Assembly: GCA_910586305.1 (NCBI GenBank)
Contig: CAJUGS010000009.1
Span: forward strand, 24,455-88,454
DNA: 64,000 bases
From: an uncultured Duncaniella sp.
GTDB taxonomy: Bacteria > Bacteroidota > Bacteroidia > Bacteroidales > Muribaculaceae
Reading direction: 5' to 3'
Positions 7,986-16,673 of the stretch are shown here, in pieces. The notes below the pieces were generated by a model. That model was given only the letters and a program-made list of their open reading frames with translations. It ran no database searches and was not told the DNA's origin. A program made the position numbers and the translations under genes. Numbering within the stretch: the stretch's first letter is position 1; every line of letters starts with the position of its first letter.

Positions 7986-9077
7986 TTATTTATTCTTGGC
8001 GTTTTCGAGCATGGGCTGGATGAACAGAATCCATGAAGCGCAAGCAACGAATGCAAGGAATGTGAAGCCAATGAGAATGAGGGCTTTGCGGGGACTTGCT
8101 GCCTTGATGGGCACAGTGGCCGGGGTGATGATGGCATACACAGGAGTGGTCTCCTGTACCTTGGCCTGGGCCTTCTGTACCTGCTGGGCAGTCTGGTTGT
8201 AGAGGTTGAAGGCGAGAGAGGCCTCGTTTTCAAGACGCTCGCGCATGGTCTGGGCCGAATGGAAGGCAAGACCCTGGTTGCGGTCGAGATACTCGGCATA
8301 GCGCTGCTGTGCCTGGTAGTAGTTGTCTTTTGCCTCTTCGTTGAGCTTCTGGGCATACTCGAGGTCGTTGCGGGCCTTGTTGGTTCGGTAGTTGGTGACG
8401 TAGGTCTGGAGTCTGGCCACAACGGTATCGGCAAGAGTTGCCGACACGAGGGGGTCCTGCATGAGTACGTCGATTGTTACCACTGATGTCTTCTGGTCCA
8501 CCGAGGCTGTGATGCGCTTGGTTATGGTCTCGACCATGTCGCTCTCGTCTTTGGTGAGCTGGAAGCTGTCGAGTTTGTGGTCGGCCGGCACTTCCTCGTC
8601 GGTGGATGTGAAAAAGCCGATGACCTTGAAGGGGAAGCCGATGATTACGCTCCACCAGGGAGCCGATGTCTCGTCTTCGAGAAACTGGCTGACGGTCATC
8701 TTGCGTCCGTCTTCCTTGGTGGTCACCTCTACATCAAAGAGGCTTGTCGCGAAGGGTACAGAGCTGACCACGTCTGGGTAGAGCTGGGGGTAGACAGCGT
8801 CGACACCGGAGGAGGAGCTTGTGGCCAGACCTGCCATCTGCGCGAGGGCTCCGAGGCTTCCGGAGGTGGCTTTTGAGTCGTTTAGCTCGGGTGCGAGCTT
8901 TACCGAGGTGGCATACTCCTTGGGAATGCTGAATGCAACCACCAGGCCGATGACTGCGCCGCACACACTCCATATGATGAGTTTCTTGCGGTGGTCCCAT
9001 AGTTTCTTGGCCAGTTCGAGGAGGTCTATTTCCTGCTCCTCGTCCCGGTCGTTACGGAAATCTTTTTCTTCCTGCAT
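7986..9077 (-). CDS. Wzz-like polysaccharide co-polymerase (chain-length determinant)
   Basis: 363 residues with the Wzz architecture: a short acidic cytoplasmic N-terminus with EQEIDLLELAKKLW, a first membrane helix (about residues 34-53), a long periplasmic coiled-coil-prone region (about 60-325, e.g. LEYAQKLNEEAKDNYYQAQQ) and a second helix (about 332-352), then a short basic tail. No C-terminal BY-kinase domain is present. Such proteins set chain length and contact the outer-membrane exporter. It follows the SLBB exporter gene after a gap of 92 bases that carries a strong hairpin. Specific polymer unknown; no glycosyltransferases lie nearby. Confidence 0.9.
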   Translation of the reverse strand: MQEEKDFRNDRDEEQEIDLLELAKKLWDHRKKLIIWSVCGAVIGLVVAFSIPKEYATSVKLAPELNDSKATSGSLGALAQMAGLATSSSSGVDAVYPQLYPDVVSSVPFATSLFDVEVTTKEDGRKMTVSQFLEDETSAPWWSVIIGFPFKVIGFFTSTDEEVPADHKLDSFQLTKDESDMVETITKRITASVDQKTSVVTIDVLMQDPLVSATLADTVVARLQTYVTNYRTNKARNDLEYAQKLNEEAKDNYYQAQQRYAEYLDRNQGLAFHSAQTMRERLENEASLAFNLYNQTAQQVQKAQAKVQETTPVYAIITPATVPIKAASPRKALILIGFTFLAFVACASWILFIQPMLENAKNK

Positions 9078-9109
9078 AGAGAATGATCGTGTGAAGGATT
9101 TATGGAAAA

Positions 9110-9157
9110 CGCTTCATGATTCATAGTCCGTGGAATGGGACTGTGAATCATGAGGCG
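9110..9157 (-). other. Intra-operon hairpin between exporter and co-polymerase genes
   Basis: 20-base arms (9110-9129 and 9138-9157) with two G-T pairs and an 8-base loop, followed on the minus strand by TTTT. It sits between the SLBB gene and the Wzz-like gene, so it may act as a partial terminator or a 3'-end stabiliser that sets the exporter to co-polymerase ratio. Confidence 0.6.
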
Positions 9158-9169
9158 TGTCTGATGGTT

Positions 9170-11578
9170 TTACTTGAACAAGTTTGTGATGGTGGCCGCC
9201 ATGGTTGCGACAGACGAGAAGCTGGTGGCGAATGCAAGCACCTTGGTCCAGTCGGTGTCGCGGTTGGGCTTGGAGGGCACTATGATCTGGCAGCCAGGCT
9301 CAATGAGAGTGTTCTTTTTTGCCTTGGCCACTGTGCCGTTGAGATAGACAATGAATGCCTTTCCTTTCTTGGCGCGCTGACCGTAGCCGCCGGCCTGGTC
9401 GATGTAGTATTTCAGTTTTTTGCCAGGGATGTATACCACGGCGTTGGGGAACATCACGTCGCCGGAAATCTTGACCACGCTCTGCTCCTGGGGGATGAAG
9501 AGCTGGTCGCCGGGCTGGAGGACTATGTCGTAGGAGGAGCCGGGATTGTCAAGGGCTTTCTGGAGGTCAATACCCACATTGTAGGTGGGTGAGACATCGA
9601 TTTTGCTGAGAGCGATGGAGTCGCCCATACCGGTCTGGCTGTTCATCATTGCGAGACGGATGGCCTCCTTGCGGGCAACGAATTCCGATTCGGACAGACG
9701 GCGGGCAAGGCTTGCTCCCTTGATGTAGGCACCGTCGATGATGCCGCCTGCACGGCGTACGATTTCGGAAATTCTCTCGTTGCGTTTTTCGAGTACGAAT
9801 TCACCTTCGAAGAGTACCTCTCCGTTGACTGACACGGTGGACTGTGCTCCGTAGCCGGGTGAACGACGTACTTCAACGCGGTCGTAGGGACGGAGAATGA
9901 AGCCCTGGCCATCGCCTATGGCAAGGCCGTTTTCGATAGAGACGGAGAAGAGCTGTGAGAGTTGTTCGGTGGGAGTGGTCGACTCGGGGTCGATGATGCG
10001 GCGTGCGATGTCAACGCGGGCTGTTGAAGCACCCTGGAGCAGACCGCCTGCCTGGAAGATAAGGTCTTCGAGAGTGGTGTTGTCGGCATAGGGATATGTG
10101 CCGGGACGGGCAACCTGTCCTGAGATGGTGATGGCACCGCGCTCTTCAAGCTCGTGGATGCTGGAGATTACGAGCATATCGTTGCGCTTGAGGTTGATGT
10201 CGGGAGCAGTGCCGTCGAGCATACCCTTTATGTCGAGGGCTATCACCTCGAGCTGAAGGTCTGGACCCTCGCGGTAGAGGAGGGCGCGGTCGGAATACGC
10301 GTCTTCGGTGAGGCCGTCGGCCTTCTTGATGAGGTCGCGCACGGTGTTGAGGTCCTTGCCGATGGCGAACATACCGGGACGGTAGACAGAACCTTTGATT
10401 TCCACGCGGTTGGCGTAGCGGTCGAGGATTGTGCCCACTGTAAGCACGTCACCGTCTTTGAGGCGGTAGGATGCAAATTCGCCTTTGTCGATGTTATAGA
10501 GCTCGTTCTCAGTGCCGCTCTGGCGCGAGAGACGCACCATGTCAGAGTAGGCATCGCCTGTGAATCCTCCGGCATACTCAAGAAGGGTCTTGATGGTCTC
10601 GTCGGGCTTGATTTCATAGTACATCGGACGCTTCACGTTGCCGTCGATGTTGACAAGCTGGTCGTAGGGGGGAACGATGATTACGTCGCCTTCCTGAAGG
10701 CGGATGTTGCCGTTGGTCTTGCCGTCGAAGAGGTATTCGTAGATGTCGACTCCTGCAATCTTGCGGTTGTTGCGGAGAACCTGGATGTTACGGAGCGAAC
10801 CTATGTCGTTGATGCCGCCTGCACGGTAGAGGGCGTGGAACACCGACGAGAATGGCGACATACGGAATGTGCCGGGGGTGGCCACTTCACCAAGAATGTC
10901 TACCTGGATGGTACGCACCTGTCCGAGGGTCACCTGGATGTCGGTGTCGGCTTCTTCCATGCCTGCGTATTTGCGGGAGAATGAATTCTTGATGTGGTTG
11001 CTGGCATCGCTGATGGTCATGCCGTTGAGATATACCGGGCCGATCTGCGAAATCATGATGCTGCCTTCGGGAGAGATGGTCTGGCGAAGATGGTCTTCGG
11101 AAGTACCCCAGATGTCAATGATGACTTCGTCGCCGGGGCCGAGACGGTAGTTCTGAGGAGTGGCGAGGTTCTCGCTGGGTTCAAATGTAAGTGCGCGGGA
11201 ATTGAACACCTTGTGTCCGTAGATCTGACGGGCTGAGACGGTGCCGTTGTTGCCTTCGTCGACCTCACGGGTCACATCGTCCATTGTGGCATCGGATACG
11301 TCGGTCGATGCGTCGTGACGACGTTCGGCATTGGCTGCGCCAATACCCTGGTTGACTACGAGTGTCTCAGTCTGGCCCTGGGACTCAAACTTGGCTTTGA
11401 TGCGGCGGGCCTGCTCGGCGGTGACGCCTTTTGCCATCAGCTCCTGGCCAATCTGCTTCTCGGTTTTTCCGGCAGCAGACTGCTGCTTGATGTAGTCAAT
11501 CACCTGCTGGTCAGTCATTGCTGAAGCCACGAGGCTGCACACCAATAACAGGGATAAAAGAATACTCCTGATTTTCAT
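9170..11578 (-). CDS. SLBB-domain outer-membrane polysaccharide export protein (OPX/Wza-like)
   Basis: 802 residues, Sec signal peptide of about 20 residues. An N-terminal helical segment (TDQQVIDYIKQQSAAGKTE) typical of Bacteroidota OPX proteins precedes the Poly_export domain (about 141-235, with YRLGPGDEVIIDIWG). Several SLBB repeats follow (for example VNIDGNVKRPMYYEI, VEIKGSVYRPGMFAI, ITISGQVARPGTYPY, VKISGDVMFPNAVVY), each a beta-grasp unit. A short C-terminal helix (VLAFATSFSSVATMAATI) could enter the outer membrane, as in Wza. It is the first gene of the export operon, behind a consensus promoter. It should form the outer part of the channel for a capsule or exopolysaccharide. Confidence 0.92.
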   Translation of the reverse strand: MKIRSILLSLLLVCSLVASAMTDQQVIDYIKQQSAAGKTEKQIGQELMAKGVTAEQARRIKAKFESQGQTETLVVNQGIGAANAERRHDASTDVSDATMDDVTREVDEGNNGTVSARQIYGHKVFNSRALTFEPSENLATPQNYRLGPGDEVIIDIWGTSEDHLRQTISPEGSIMISQIGPVYLNGMTISDASNHIKNSFSRKYAGMEEADTDIQVTLGQVRTIQVDILGEVATPGTFRMSPFSSVFHALYRAGGINDIGSLRNIQVLRNNRKIAGVDIYEYLFDGKTNGNIRLQEGDVIIVPPYDQLVNIDGNVKRPMYYEIKPDETIKTLLEYAGGFTGDAYSDMVRLSRQSGTENELYNIDKGEFASYRLKDGDVLTVGTILDRYANRVEIKGSVYRPGMFAIGKDLNTVRDLIKKADGLTEDAYSDRALLYREGPDLQLEVIALDIKGMLDGTAPDINLKRNDMLVISSIHELEERGAITISGQVARPGTYPYADNTTLEDLIFQAGGLLQGASTARVDIARRIIDPESTTPTEQLSQLFSVSIENGLAIGDGQGFILRPYDRVEVRRSPGYGAQSTVSVNGEVLFEGEFVLEKRNERISEIVRRAGGIIDGAYIKGASLARRLSESEFVARKEAIRLAMMNSQTGMGDSIALSKIDVSPTYNVGIDLQKALDNPGSSYDIVLQPGDQLFIPQEQSVVKISGDVMFPNAVVYIPGKKLKYYIDQAGGYGQRAKKGKAFIVYLNGTVAKAKKNTLIEPGCQIIVPSKPNRDTDWTKVLAFATSFSSVATMAATITNLFK

Positions 11579-11717
11579 TTGTAAAAAACGCGACTTGTGG
11601 TTCTGTGTTATATTCTTGGGATTTTACTATACACCATTGCGCCGATGGCTCAAACGGTTCTAAAAAGTCGGTAAATGCAGACAGTTACGACAGACCGTGC
11701 CATCGGCAAAACTCGGT

Positions 11718-11749
11718 GCAAAGGTAGTGAATTTATTTAATACTCACAA
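11718..11749 (-). promoter_or_regulatory. Bacteroidota promoter of the export operon
   Basis: Minus strand: TTG (11749-11747), 20-base spacer, TACCTTTGC (11726-11718). The transcript would start near 11711, leaving a leader of about 130 bases before the SLBB gene. The rest of the 207-base gap holds only the end of the neighbouring operon. Confidence 0.72.
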
Positions 11750-11785
11750 TAGTAGAATCATAGTGTGCGCGAAAATATCGCGTTG

Positions 11786-12856
11786 TCAGGCAAAGAGTGT
11801 CCCCCATGGATAGCTGCCCGGTTTCATGGTGATACAGGTGCCGTTTGGTGCTGACATTCGGATTACACCCGGTGCTATCTGTGAGGTTATTTCAAATGAT
11901 TTCCATCCCAGTCGGCTGAGGATTGCGTAGGCTGTCGCTCCACCTTCGATTACAATCTCGCGTGGAAGCCGGATGTCGGTCAGCGCTGCTACGACAGAAG
12001 CCATGGTCTCGCGTAGGTAGACGGCCGATTCATGTCCGGTGCGGTGATGGTGAGCCATGGTGAGTATCAGTGACCTACCGGCGGCATATTCCTCGGAAAG
12101 GGTGGTGATCCAGCCGATGGTGGAGGCTGTCCCGTCGTAGACCTCCAGTGGCATGGGGGCTGTCAGTGCGCCACATTCCACAGGCTTGCTCTGGGTGCTT
12201 CCACATATTATAATGGAGTCTGACAAATCTACGTGTGGTGTGGCTTCTTGTGCAGGCTGCAATGACGGATACCGGCGATGCAGGAAGGCTGTGAACAGAT
12301 CTGCTGCTCCTGCGAGCATGGTGTTTGACGGACATTTTTCGACAACTTCCTCGATGTCTCTCGTGCAGGTTGCGTCGGCAAAGCTTATTCGCTCTCCGAC
12401 AGCGGGAAAGCGTTCTGAAAGGATGGACGAAAAGGCGGGGAATTCGGGATCGAATGAAAAATCGGTCTCGTGGAGAGGGCGGTTATCGACGTAGTATGTT
12501 CCGTCCCGTATGATACGTCGCTTTGACGGATTTGCAGGTAGATAGAAGGCACGGTCGTATCCGGTGGTGTCAAGAAGGGCACACAGTTCGGCTGTCACAT
12601 GGCCGCGCAGGGCGGAGTCTGTTTTTTTGAATATGTGGGTAACCCCTTGCATCCTACCGACTGTTGTGCCGAGCTTGGCCGATTCCCTGGCAGCCTCCTG
12701 TTCGGTCATCGAGCGTGTGTCGGACGCGATTACGAGTATGTCGGTATCCACTTCGCCATCAGGCTTGGTGGTAAGCATCACACGAAGGCCGAGACAGCGG
12801 GCTATGCCCGCCATCTCGGCTGCTCCTGTGATGTCGTCGGCAATAACGGCGATCAT
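11786..12856 (-). CDS. DUF1537 four-carbon acid-sugar kinase
   Basis: About 356 residues from the ATG at 12856, four bases after the PdxA stop; this start places the family's first strand (MIAVIADDITGA) at the N-terminus. The ADDITGA motif at 6-12 is in the substrate-binding domain, and the C-terminal ATP-binding domain is visible from about 300 (EGGATAYAIL, then MKPGSYPWGTLF). DUF1537 enzymes phosphorylate C4 sugar acids such as D-threonate, D-erythronate or L-threonate. At 356 residues it is shorter than the usual 400-430 but both ends are intact. It is the last gene of the operon and sits directly after a PdxA homologue, the arrangement established for D-threonate/erythronate catabolism (DtnK + PdxA2). 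Exact stereochemistry cannot be read from sequence. Confidence 0.85.
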   Translation of the reverse strand: MIAVIADDITGAAEMAGIARCLGLRVMLTTKPDGEVDTDILVIASDTRSMTEQEAARESAKLGTTVGRMQGVTHIFKKTDSALRGHVTAELCALLDTTGYDRAFYLPANPSKRRIIRDGTYYVDNRPLHETDFSFDPEFPAFSSILSERFPAVGERISFADATCTRDIEEVVEKCPSNTMLAGAADLFTAFLHRRYPSLQPAQEATPHVDLSDSIIICGSTQSKPVECGALTAPMPLEVYDGTASTIGWITTLSEEYAAGRSLILTMAHHHRTGHESAVYLRETMASVVAALTDIRLPREIVIEGGATAYAILSRLGWKSFEITSQIAPGVIRMSAPNGTCITMKPGSYPWGTLFA

Positions 12857-12860
12857 CGTG

Positions 12861-13898
12861 TTATTCCTTGATGCCAAGACGGTATTTTGCCATACGTGTG
12901 GCGTAGTCGATGCTGAGCATCATTGCGTCCTCGCTGGCTATGCCCTTTCCGGCAACGTCGAATGCTGTTCCGTGGTCAACGCTGACGCGGATTATAGGTA
13001 GGCCGAGGGTGATGTTCACTCCCTTGGCACTCTGCATCTTTCCGGTCTCCTTGTCCCAGTTGAAAGCACACACTTTCAAGGGGATGTGGCCCTGGTCGTG
13101 ATACATTGCCACACAGCCGTCATACTTTCCGCATTTAGCTTTGGCGAAAATGGAGTCGGGGGGTACCGGGCCGTCGACATTGAATCCTCTTGAACGGAGT
13201 TCTTCGATGGCGGGTATGATTTCGAGTGCCTCCTCGTCGCCAAACATTCCGTTCTCGCTGCTGTGGGGGTTGAGTCCGGCTATGCCGATGCGTGGAGATT
13301 CGATGCCAAACTGGCGGCAGGCGTCGGATATAAGTTCGGTCACTTCTATGACGCGGGCTTTCTTTACGAGGTCGCAGGCCTTGCGGAGAGGCACATGGGT
13401 TGAAACGTGGATCACACGGATGTTTTCGTCGGCCAGCATCATGGCATATTTCTTGGTGCCTGTGAAAGTGGCGTAGATTTCGGTGTGTCCGTCAAAATGA
13501 TGTCCGGCAAGGTTGAGCGCTTCCTTGTTGAGGGGTGCTGTGACGGTGCCGTCTACTTCGCCGGCCATGGCCAGGTCGATGGCTTTGCGGATGCTCACGA
13601 ATGCGGCATTGCCACACTGGGGCTGTACTTCGCCAAATTTGAATGTGGACATATCGATGCAACCGAGGTCGTAAACGTCGATTGTGCCGTATTCAAACAG
13701 AGCATCCTTTACATCGCTGACGGGATTGACCTTGAAGTCGAATCCGAGAAGCTTGACTGCTTCCTTCATTACGGCAGCGTCGCCGGTGACTATGGGACGG
13801 CACTGTTCGTAGGTCTCTTTATGGCTGAGGGCGCGTACCACGATTTCCGGTCCGATTCCGGCGGGATCGCCCATTGTAATGGCTAAGATCGGTCTCAT
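12861..13898 (-). CDS. pdxA2: PdxA2-like 4-phospho-sugar-acid dehydrogenase
   Basis: 345 residues of the PdxA fold. GDPAGIGPEI (10-19), GHTE with H138, the metal-site His of STHVPL (H168), MYHDQGH and VDHGTAF are all present. PdxA itself oxidises 4-phosphohydroxy-threonine for vitamin B6; PdxA2 oxidatively decarboxylates 4-phospho-D-threonate or -erythronate to dihydroxyacetone phosphate. Position directly before a DUF1537 kinase, and the absence of other B6 genes here, favour the PdxA2 role. Spacing to the Fe-dehydrogenase gene is 6 bases. The family is certain; the substrate is inferred from context. Confidence 0.85.
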   Translation of the reverse strand: MRPILAITMGDPAGIGPEIVVRALSHKETYEQCRPIVTGDAAVMKEAVKLLGFDFKVNPVSDVKDALFEYGTIDVYDLGCIDMSTFKFGEVQPQCGNAAFVSIRKAIDLAMAGEVDGTVTAPLNKEALNLAGHHFDGHTEIYATFTGTKKYAMMLADENIRVIHVSTHVPLRKACDLVKKARVIEVTELISDACRQFGIESPRIGIAGLNPHSSENGMFGDEEALEIIPAIEELRSRGFNVDGPVPPDSIFAKAKCGKYDGCVAMYHDQGHIPLKVCAFNWDKETGKMQSAKGVNITLGLPIIRVSVDHGTAFDVAGKGIASEDAMMLSIDYATRMAKYRLGIKE

Positions 13899-13904
13899 AT
13901 CGGC

Positions 13905-15050
13905 TTAATAGAGTGAGTTGTATATGTCGCGGGTATCCTGCTCGGTGACTTCGCGGGGATTGTTCTTGAGAAGGCGCTGTACCTCCATTGCGGCTTTGGC
14001 CATGCCGTCGACAGCACTCTGTGGGATGTTGAGCTCTGAAAGTTTCTGCGGAATACCTACGGCCTTGGAAAGCTCACAGATGAAGTCGACTCCCTTCTGG
14101 GCTGTCTCATCGTCGTCTTTGCCGGCGGGAACGCCACAGGCTAAGGCCACTTCGGCATACTTGCGCAGATTGGCGGGCCGGTTGAACTTCATCACCGACG
14201 GTAGAAGTATCGCGTTTGACAGGCCGTGGGGAATGTGGAACTCGCCTCCGAGCGGGTAGCTGAGGGCGTGGACTGCGGCGGTGTTGACCGGACCGAGCAC
14301 CAGACCGCCGTAGAGCGATCCGAGAGCCAGAGCCTCGCGGGCTTCGATGTCGCTGCCGTCTTTTACGGCTCTGAGCAGATTGGCTGCAATCAGGCGTATG
14401 CCCTGGAGAGCGTATATATCGGCTGCAGGGTGGGCAAACTTATTGGTATAGGCCTCGATACAGTGGGTGAGGGCATCCATGCCGGTGTCGGCTGTCACCT
14501 TGGCGGGAACTGTCATGGTGAGGGCCGGGTCGACATAGGCGGCGTCGGCGAGCAGATAGGGACTGACGATTCCTTTTTTGAGTTTGTCGCGCTCGTCGAG
14601 CAGGATGGCGTTTGGCGACACCTCGCTACCGGTTCCGGCTGTAGTTGGCATACAGGCCAGCCACAGGCCTTTTTTTCTGATGAATCCTATGCCGAAGCAG
14701 TCTTCGGCCTTCTGGTCGCTGTCAATGAAGGCGGCCACAAGTTTGGCCACGTCGAGAACCGAACCTCCTCCTATTCCGGCAACACTGTCGGCTTTGAAGG
14801 ATCGTGCTGCCTCAAGGATGTTGTTGAAATCGTTGAGCGATGGCTCGGCCACGATGTTGGAGAACACCTCTGTTTCCACGCCGTGTTCTTTGAGCTCGGC
14901 AAGTGTAGGCTCGATGAGCGGTATGATGGGCGGTGCGGTGAGCACGAAGAGGCGGCGGTGGCCAAGTTTCAGATAATCTTCTACGAATGTCTTAATACAG
15001 CCTGTGCCGAAAACGATTTTCTGCGGCTGTAAGAGCGTGATTGGTTTCAT
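13905..15050 (-). CDS. Iron-containing alcohol dehydrogenase
   Basis: 381 residues, the usual length. The NAD-binding GGGSVLDVAK, the conserved TTAGTGSEVS, and the metal ligands in GMDALTHCIEAY (Asp and His), HALSYPLGG and HIPHG are all visible. Members reduce aldehydes such as lactaldehyde, glycolaldehyde or butanal, or oxidise the matching alcohols. Within this operon it may handle the aldehyde released by the DHDPS-family lyase. It lies 33 bases after the symporter gene and 6 before pdxA2. Confidence 0.88.
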   Translation of the reverse strand: MKPITLLQPQKIVFGTGCIKTFVEDYLKLGHRRLFVLTAPPIIPLIEPTLAELKEHGVETEVFSNIVAEPSLNDFNNILEAARSFKADSVAGIGGGSVLDVAKLVAAFIDSDQKAEDCFGIGFIRKKGLWLACMPTTAGTGSEVSPNAILLDERDKLKKGIVSPYLLADAAYVDPALTMTVPAKVTADTGMDALTHCIEAYTNKFAHPAADIYALQGIRLIAANLLRAVKDGSDIEAREALALGSLYGGLVLGPVNTAAVHALSYPLGGEFHIPHGLSNAILLPSVMKFNRPANLRKYAEVALACGVPAGKDDDETAQKGVDFICELSKAVGIPQKLSELNIPQSAVDGMAKAAMEVQRLLKNNPREVTEQDTRDIYNSLY

Positions 15051-15083
15051 ATCCTTATGAAAAATTGGTTTTCAAAAACGATG

Positions 15084-16673
15084 TCATGCAGGTTCGATGT
15101 CGAGCTGCTCTTTCTCCTTTTTGCGGTCCTCAAGATAGCCGTAGATTGTGAGTTCTTTGGCTGCGAGAGGTTCTGTGAAGAGATAGCTTGCAAGGTAGCC
15201 CACCACGAGGACTATGAGGTGGCTGTAGACACCAAGCATATATTTGTGTTGGGTAAAGTTCCAGTTGCCAAGGTCGAGTAGTGTCTCTTTCACTCCGGTG
15301 CCGTGGATGTCGACTTTGGTGGATGTGAGAACTGCGTAAGCTGTGAATAAGACGGCTGCGGCGATGCCGACATAGAGTCCCTTGCTATTGGCCCTGCGGC
15401 TAAATAGGCCGAGCAGGAAGATGCCGACGATACCGGCCGAGAATATGGCGTAGAGCGAGAACAACGCTCCGAGCACGCCTTCTCCTCCCCACGAAATGTA
15501 GAGGATGGCCACTCCTACCGCTCCCACGCCTGAAAGTACCACCATGAGGCGTCCGAACCTTAGTTGCTGACGGTCAGTGGCGTTTTTCTTGAAGCGGACA
15601 TAATAGTCTTGCACGGCGATGGCCGACAGACAGTTGAGGTCGGTGTCGAGGCTTGATATGGCAGCAGCTGCGAGGGCTGCGATTATGAGACCACGGATAC
15701 CCACAGGAAGCTCGTTGCTGATGAAGTAGGGGAATACCTCGTCGGCTTTGAGCCCTTCTGGCAGCGCGGGTGCGCCCGACGCATGATAGTATGCGAAAAG
15801 GCAGGTACCGATGAACATAAACATAGCCCAGATGGGCACGCTCATGAGCACGCCTATATATGCGGCTTTCTTTGCGTCGGCGTCGTTCTTGGCGGCCAGA
15901 TAGCGCTGTACGATGGTCTGGTCGGTGCCATATTTCTGCAGAGCATAGAACACGCCGTTGAGGGCCATCACAATGAATGTGAGTTGAGTGAAGTCCCAGT
16001 CGTAGGGTCCGAAGTCAATCTTGTTGTACTCGCTTGCTATCCTCATGGCTTCTGCGGGTCCGCCCTCAGGGAGGAACAGGAGGAGCACAACGCATATCAC
16101 TCCGCCTCCGATGAGGAGACCGCCCTGGGCCACATCCATCCATACGATTGCTTCCATTCCTCCGAGGAGTGTAAGTATGATGATGGTGATGCCGAGAACG
16201 AGCACAATGGCATAGATGTTGAAGTCAAGGAACGTCGACAAAGCCATTGACACGAGGAAAAAAACCGTGCCGGCTTTTGAGAAATGTCCGAGAGTGAAAG
16301 CAAATGAGCTGTACATACGGGCAAACAGGCCGAACCGTCGTTCGAAATACTCGTAGGTGGACAGCCTGACCACTTTGCGGAATAACGGGACTATTATGCC
16401 GATGAGAGCGAGAAGCACCAGTGGCACCATCAAGCCCTGGACGAGAAGAATCCAGTTGTCGGCATAGGCCGCTCCGGGATATGCGAGAAAGGTGACACTT
16501 GATATGAGTGTGGCAAATATGGACATACCGACGGCCCAGGCTGGAATCTTGCCGCCTGCGGCAAAATAGGTGCTTGTGTCCTTTTGGCGATGGGCGAAGT
16601 ACACGCCGACACCGATGGCTGCTGCCACCGAAGCAAAGACTATGGTGTAGTCAATCCAATGTATATCGCTCAT
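15084..16673 (-). CDS. Sodium:solute symporter (SSS family)
   Basis: 529 residues with about 13 hydrophobic helices. The start (HWIDYTIVFASVAAAIGVGVYFAHRQKDTSTYFAAGG) and FATLISSVTFLAYPG are classic SSS features, as are the Na+-site region AALAAAAISSLDTDLN and the late charged tail. The ATG overlaps the stop of the lyase gene by four bases. Located inside the acid-sugar operon, it is the probable importer of the operon's substrate; sialic acid, sugar or sugar-acid specificity cannot be told from sequence. Confidence 0.9.
   Translation of the reverse strand: MSDIHWIDYTIVFASVAAAIGVGVYFAHRQKDTSTYFAAGGKIPAWAVGMSIFATLISSVTFLAYPGAAYADNWILLVQGLMVPLVLLALIGIIVPLFRKVVRLSTYEYFERRFGLFARMYSSFAFTLGHFSKAGTVFFLVSMALSTFLDFNIYAIVLVLGITIIILTLLGGMEAIVWMDVAQGGLLIGGGVICVVLLLFLPEGGPAEAMRIASEYNKIDFGPYDWDFTQLTFIVMALNGVFYALQKYGTDQTIVQRYLAAKNDADAKKAAYIGVLMSVPIWAMFMFIGTCLFAYYHASGAPALPEGLKADEVFPYFISNELPVGIRGLIIAALAAAAISSLDTDLNCLSAIAVQDYYVRFKKNATDRQQLRFGRLMVVLSGVGAVGVAILYISWGGEGVLGALFSLYAIFSAGIVGIFLLGLFSRRANSKGLYVGIAAAVLFTAYAVLTSTKVDIHGTGVKETLLDLGNWNFTQHKYMLGVYSHLIVLVVGYLASYLFTEPLAAKELTIYGYLEDRKKEKEQLDIEPA

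Noticed and set aside
9646..9912. 88-codon minus-strand frame inside the SLBB gene
   Set aside because: Out-of-frame shadow of the exporter coding sequence.
10154..10984. 276-codon open frame on the plus strand
   Set aside because: Antisense to the SLBB exporter gene; Val/Asp/His-rich sequence typical of a shadow frame.
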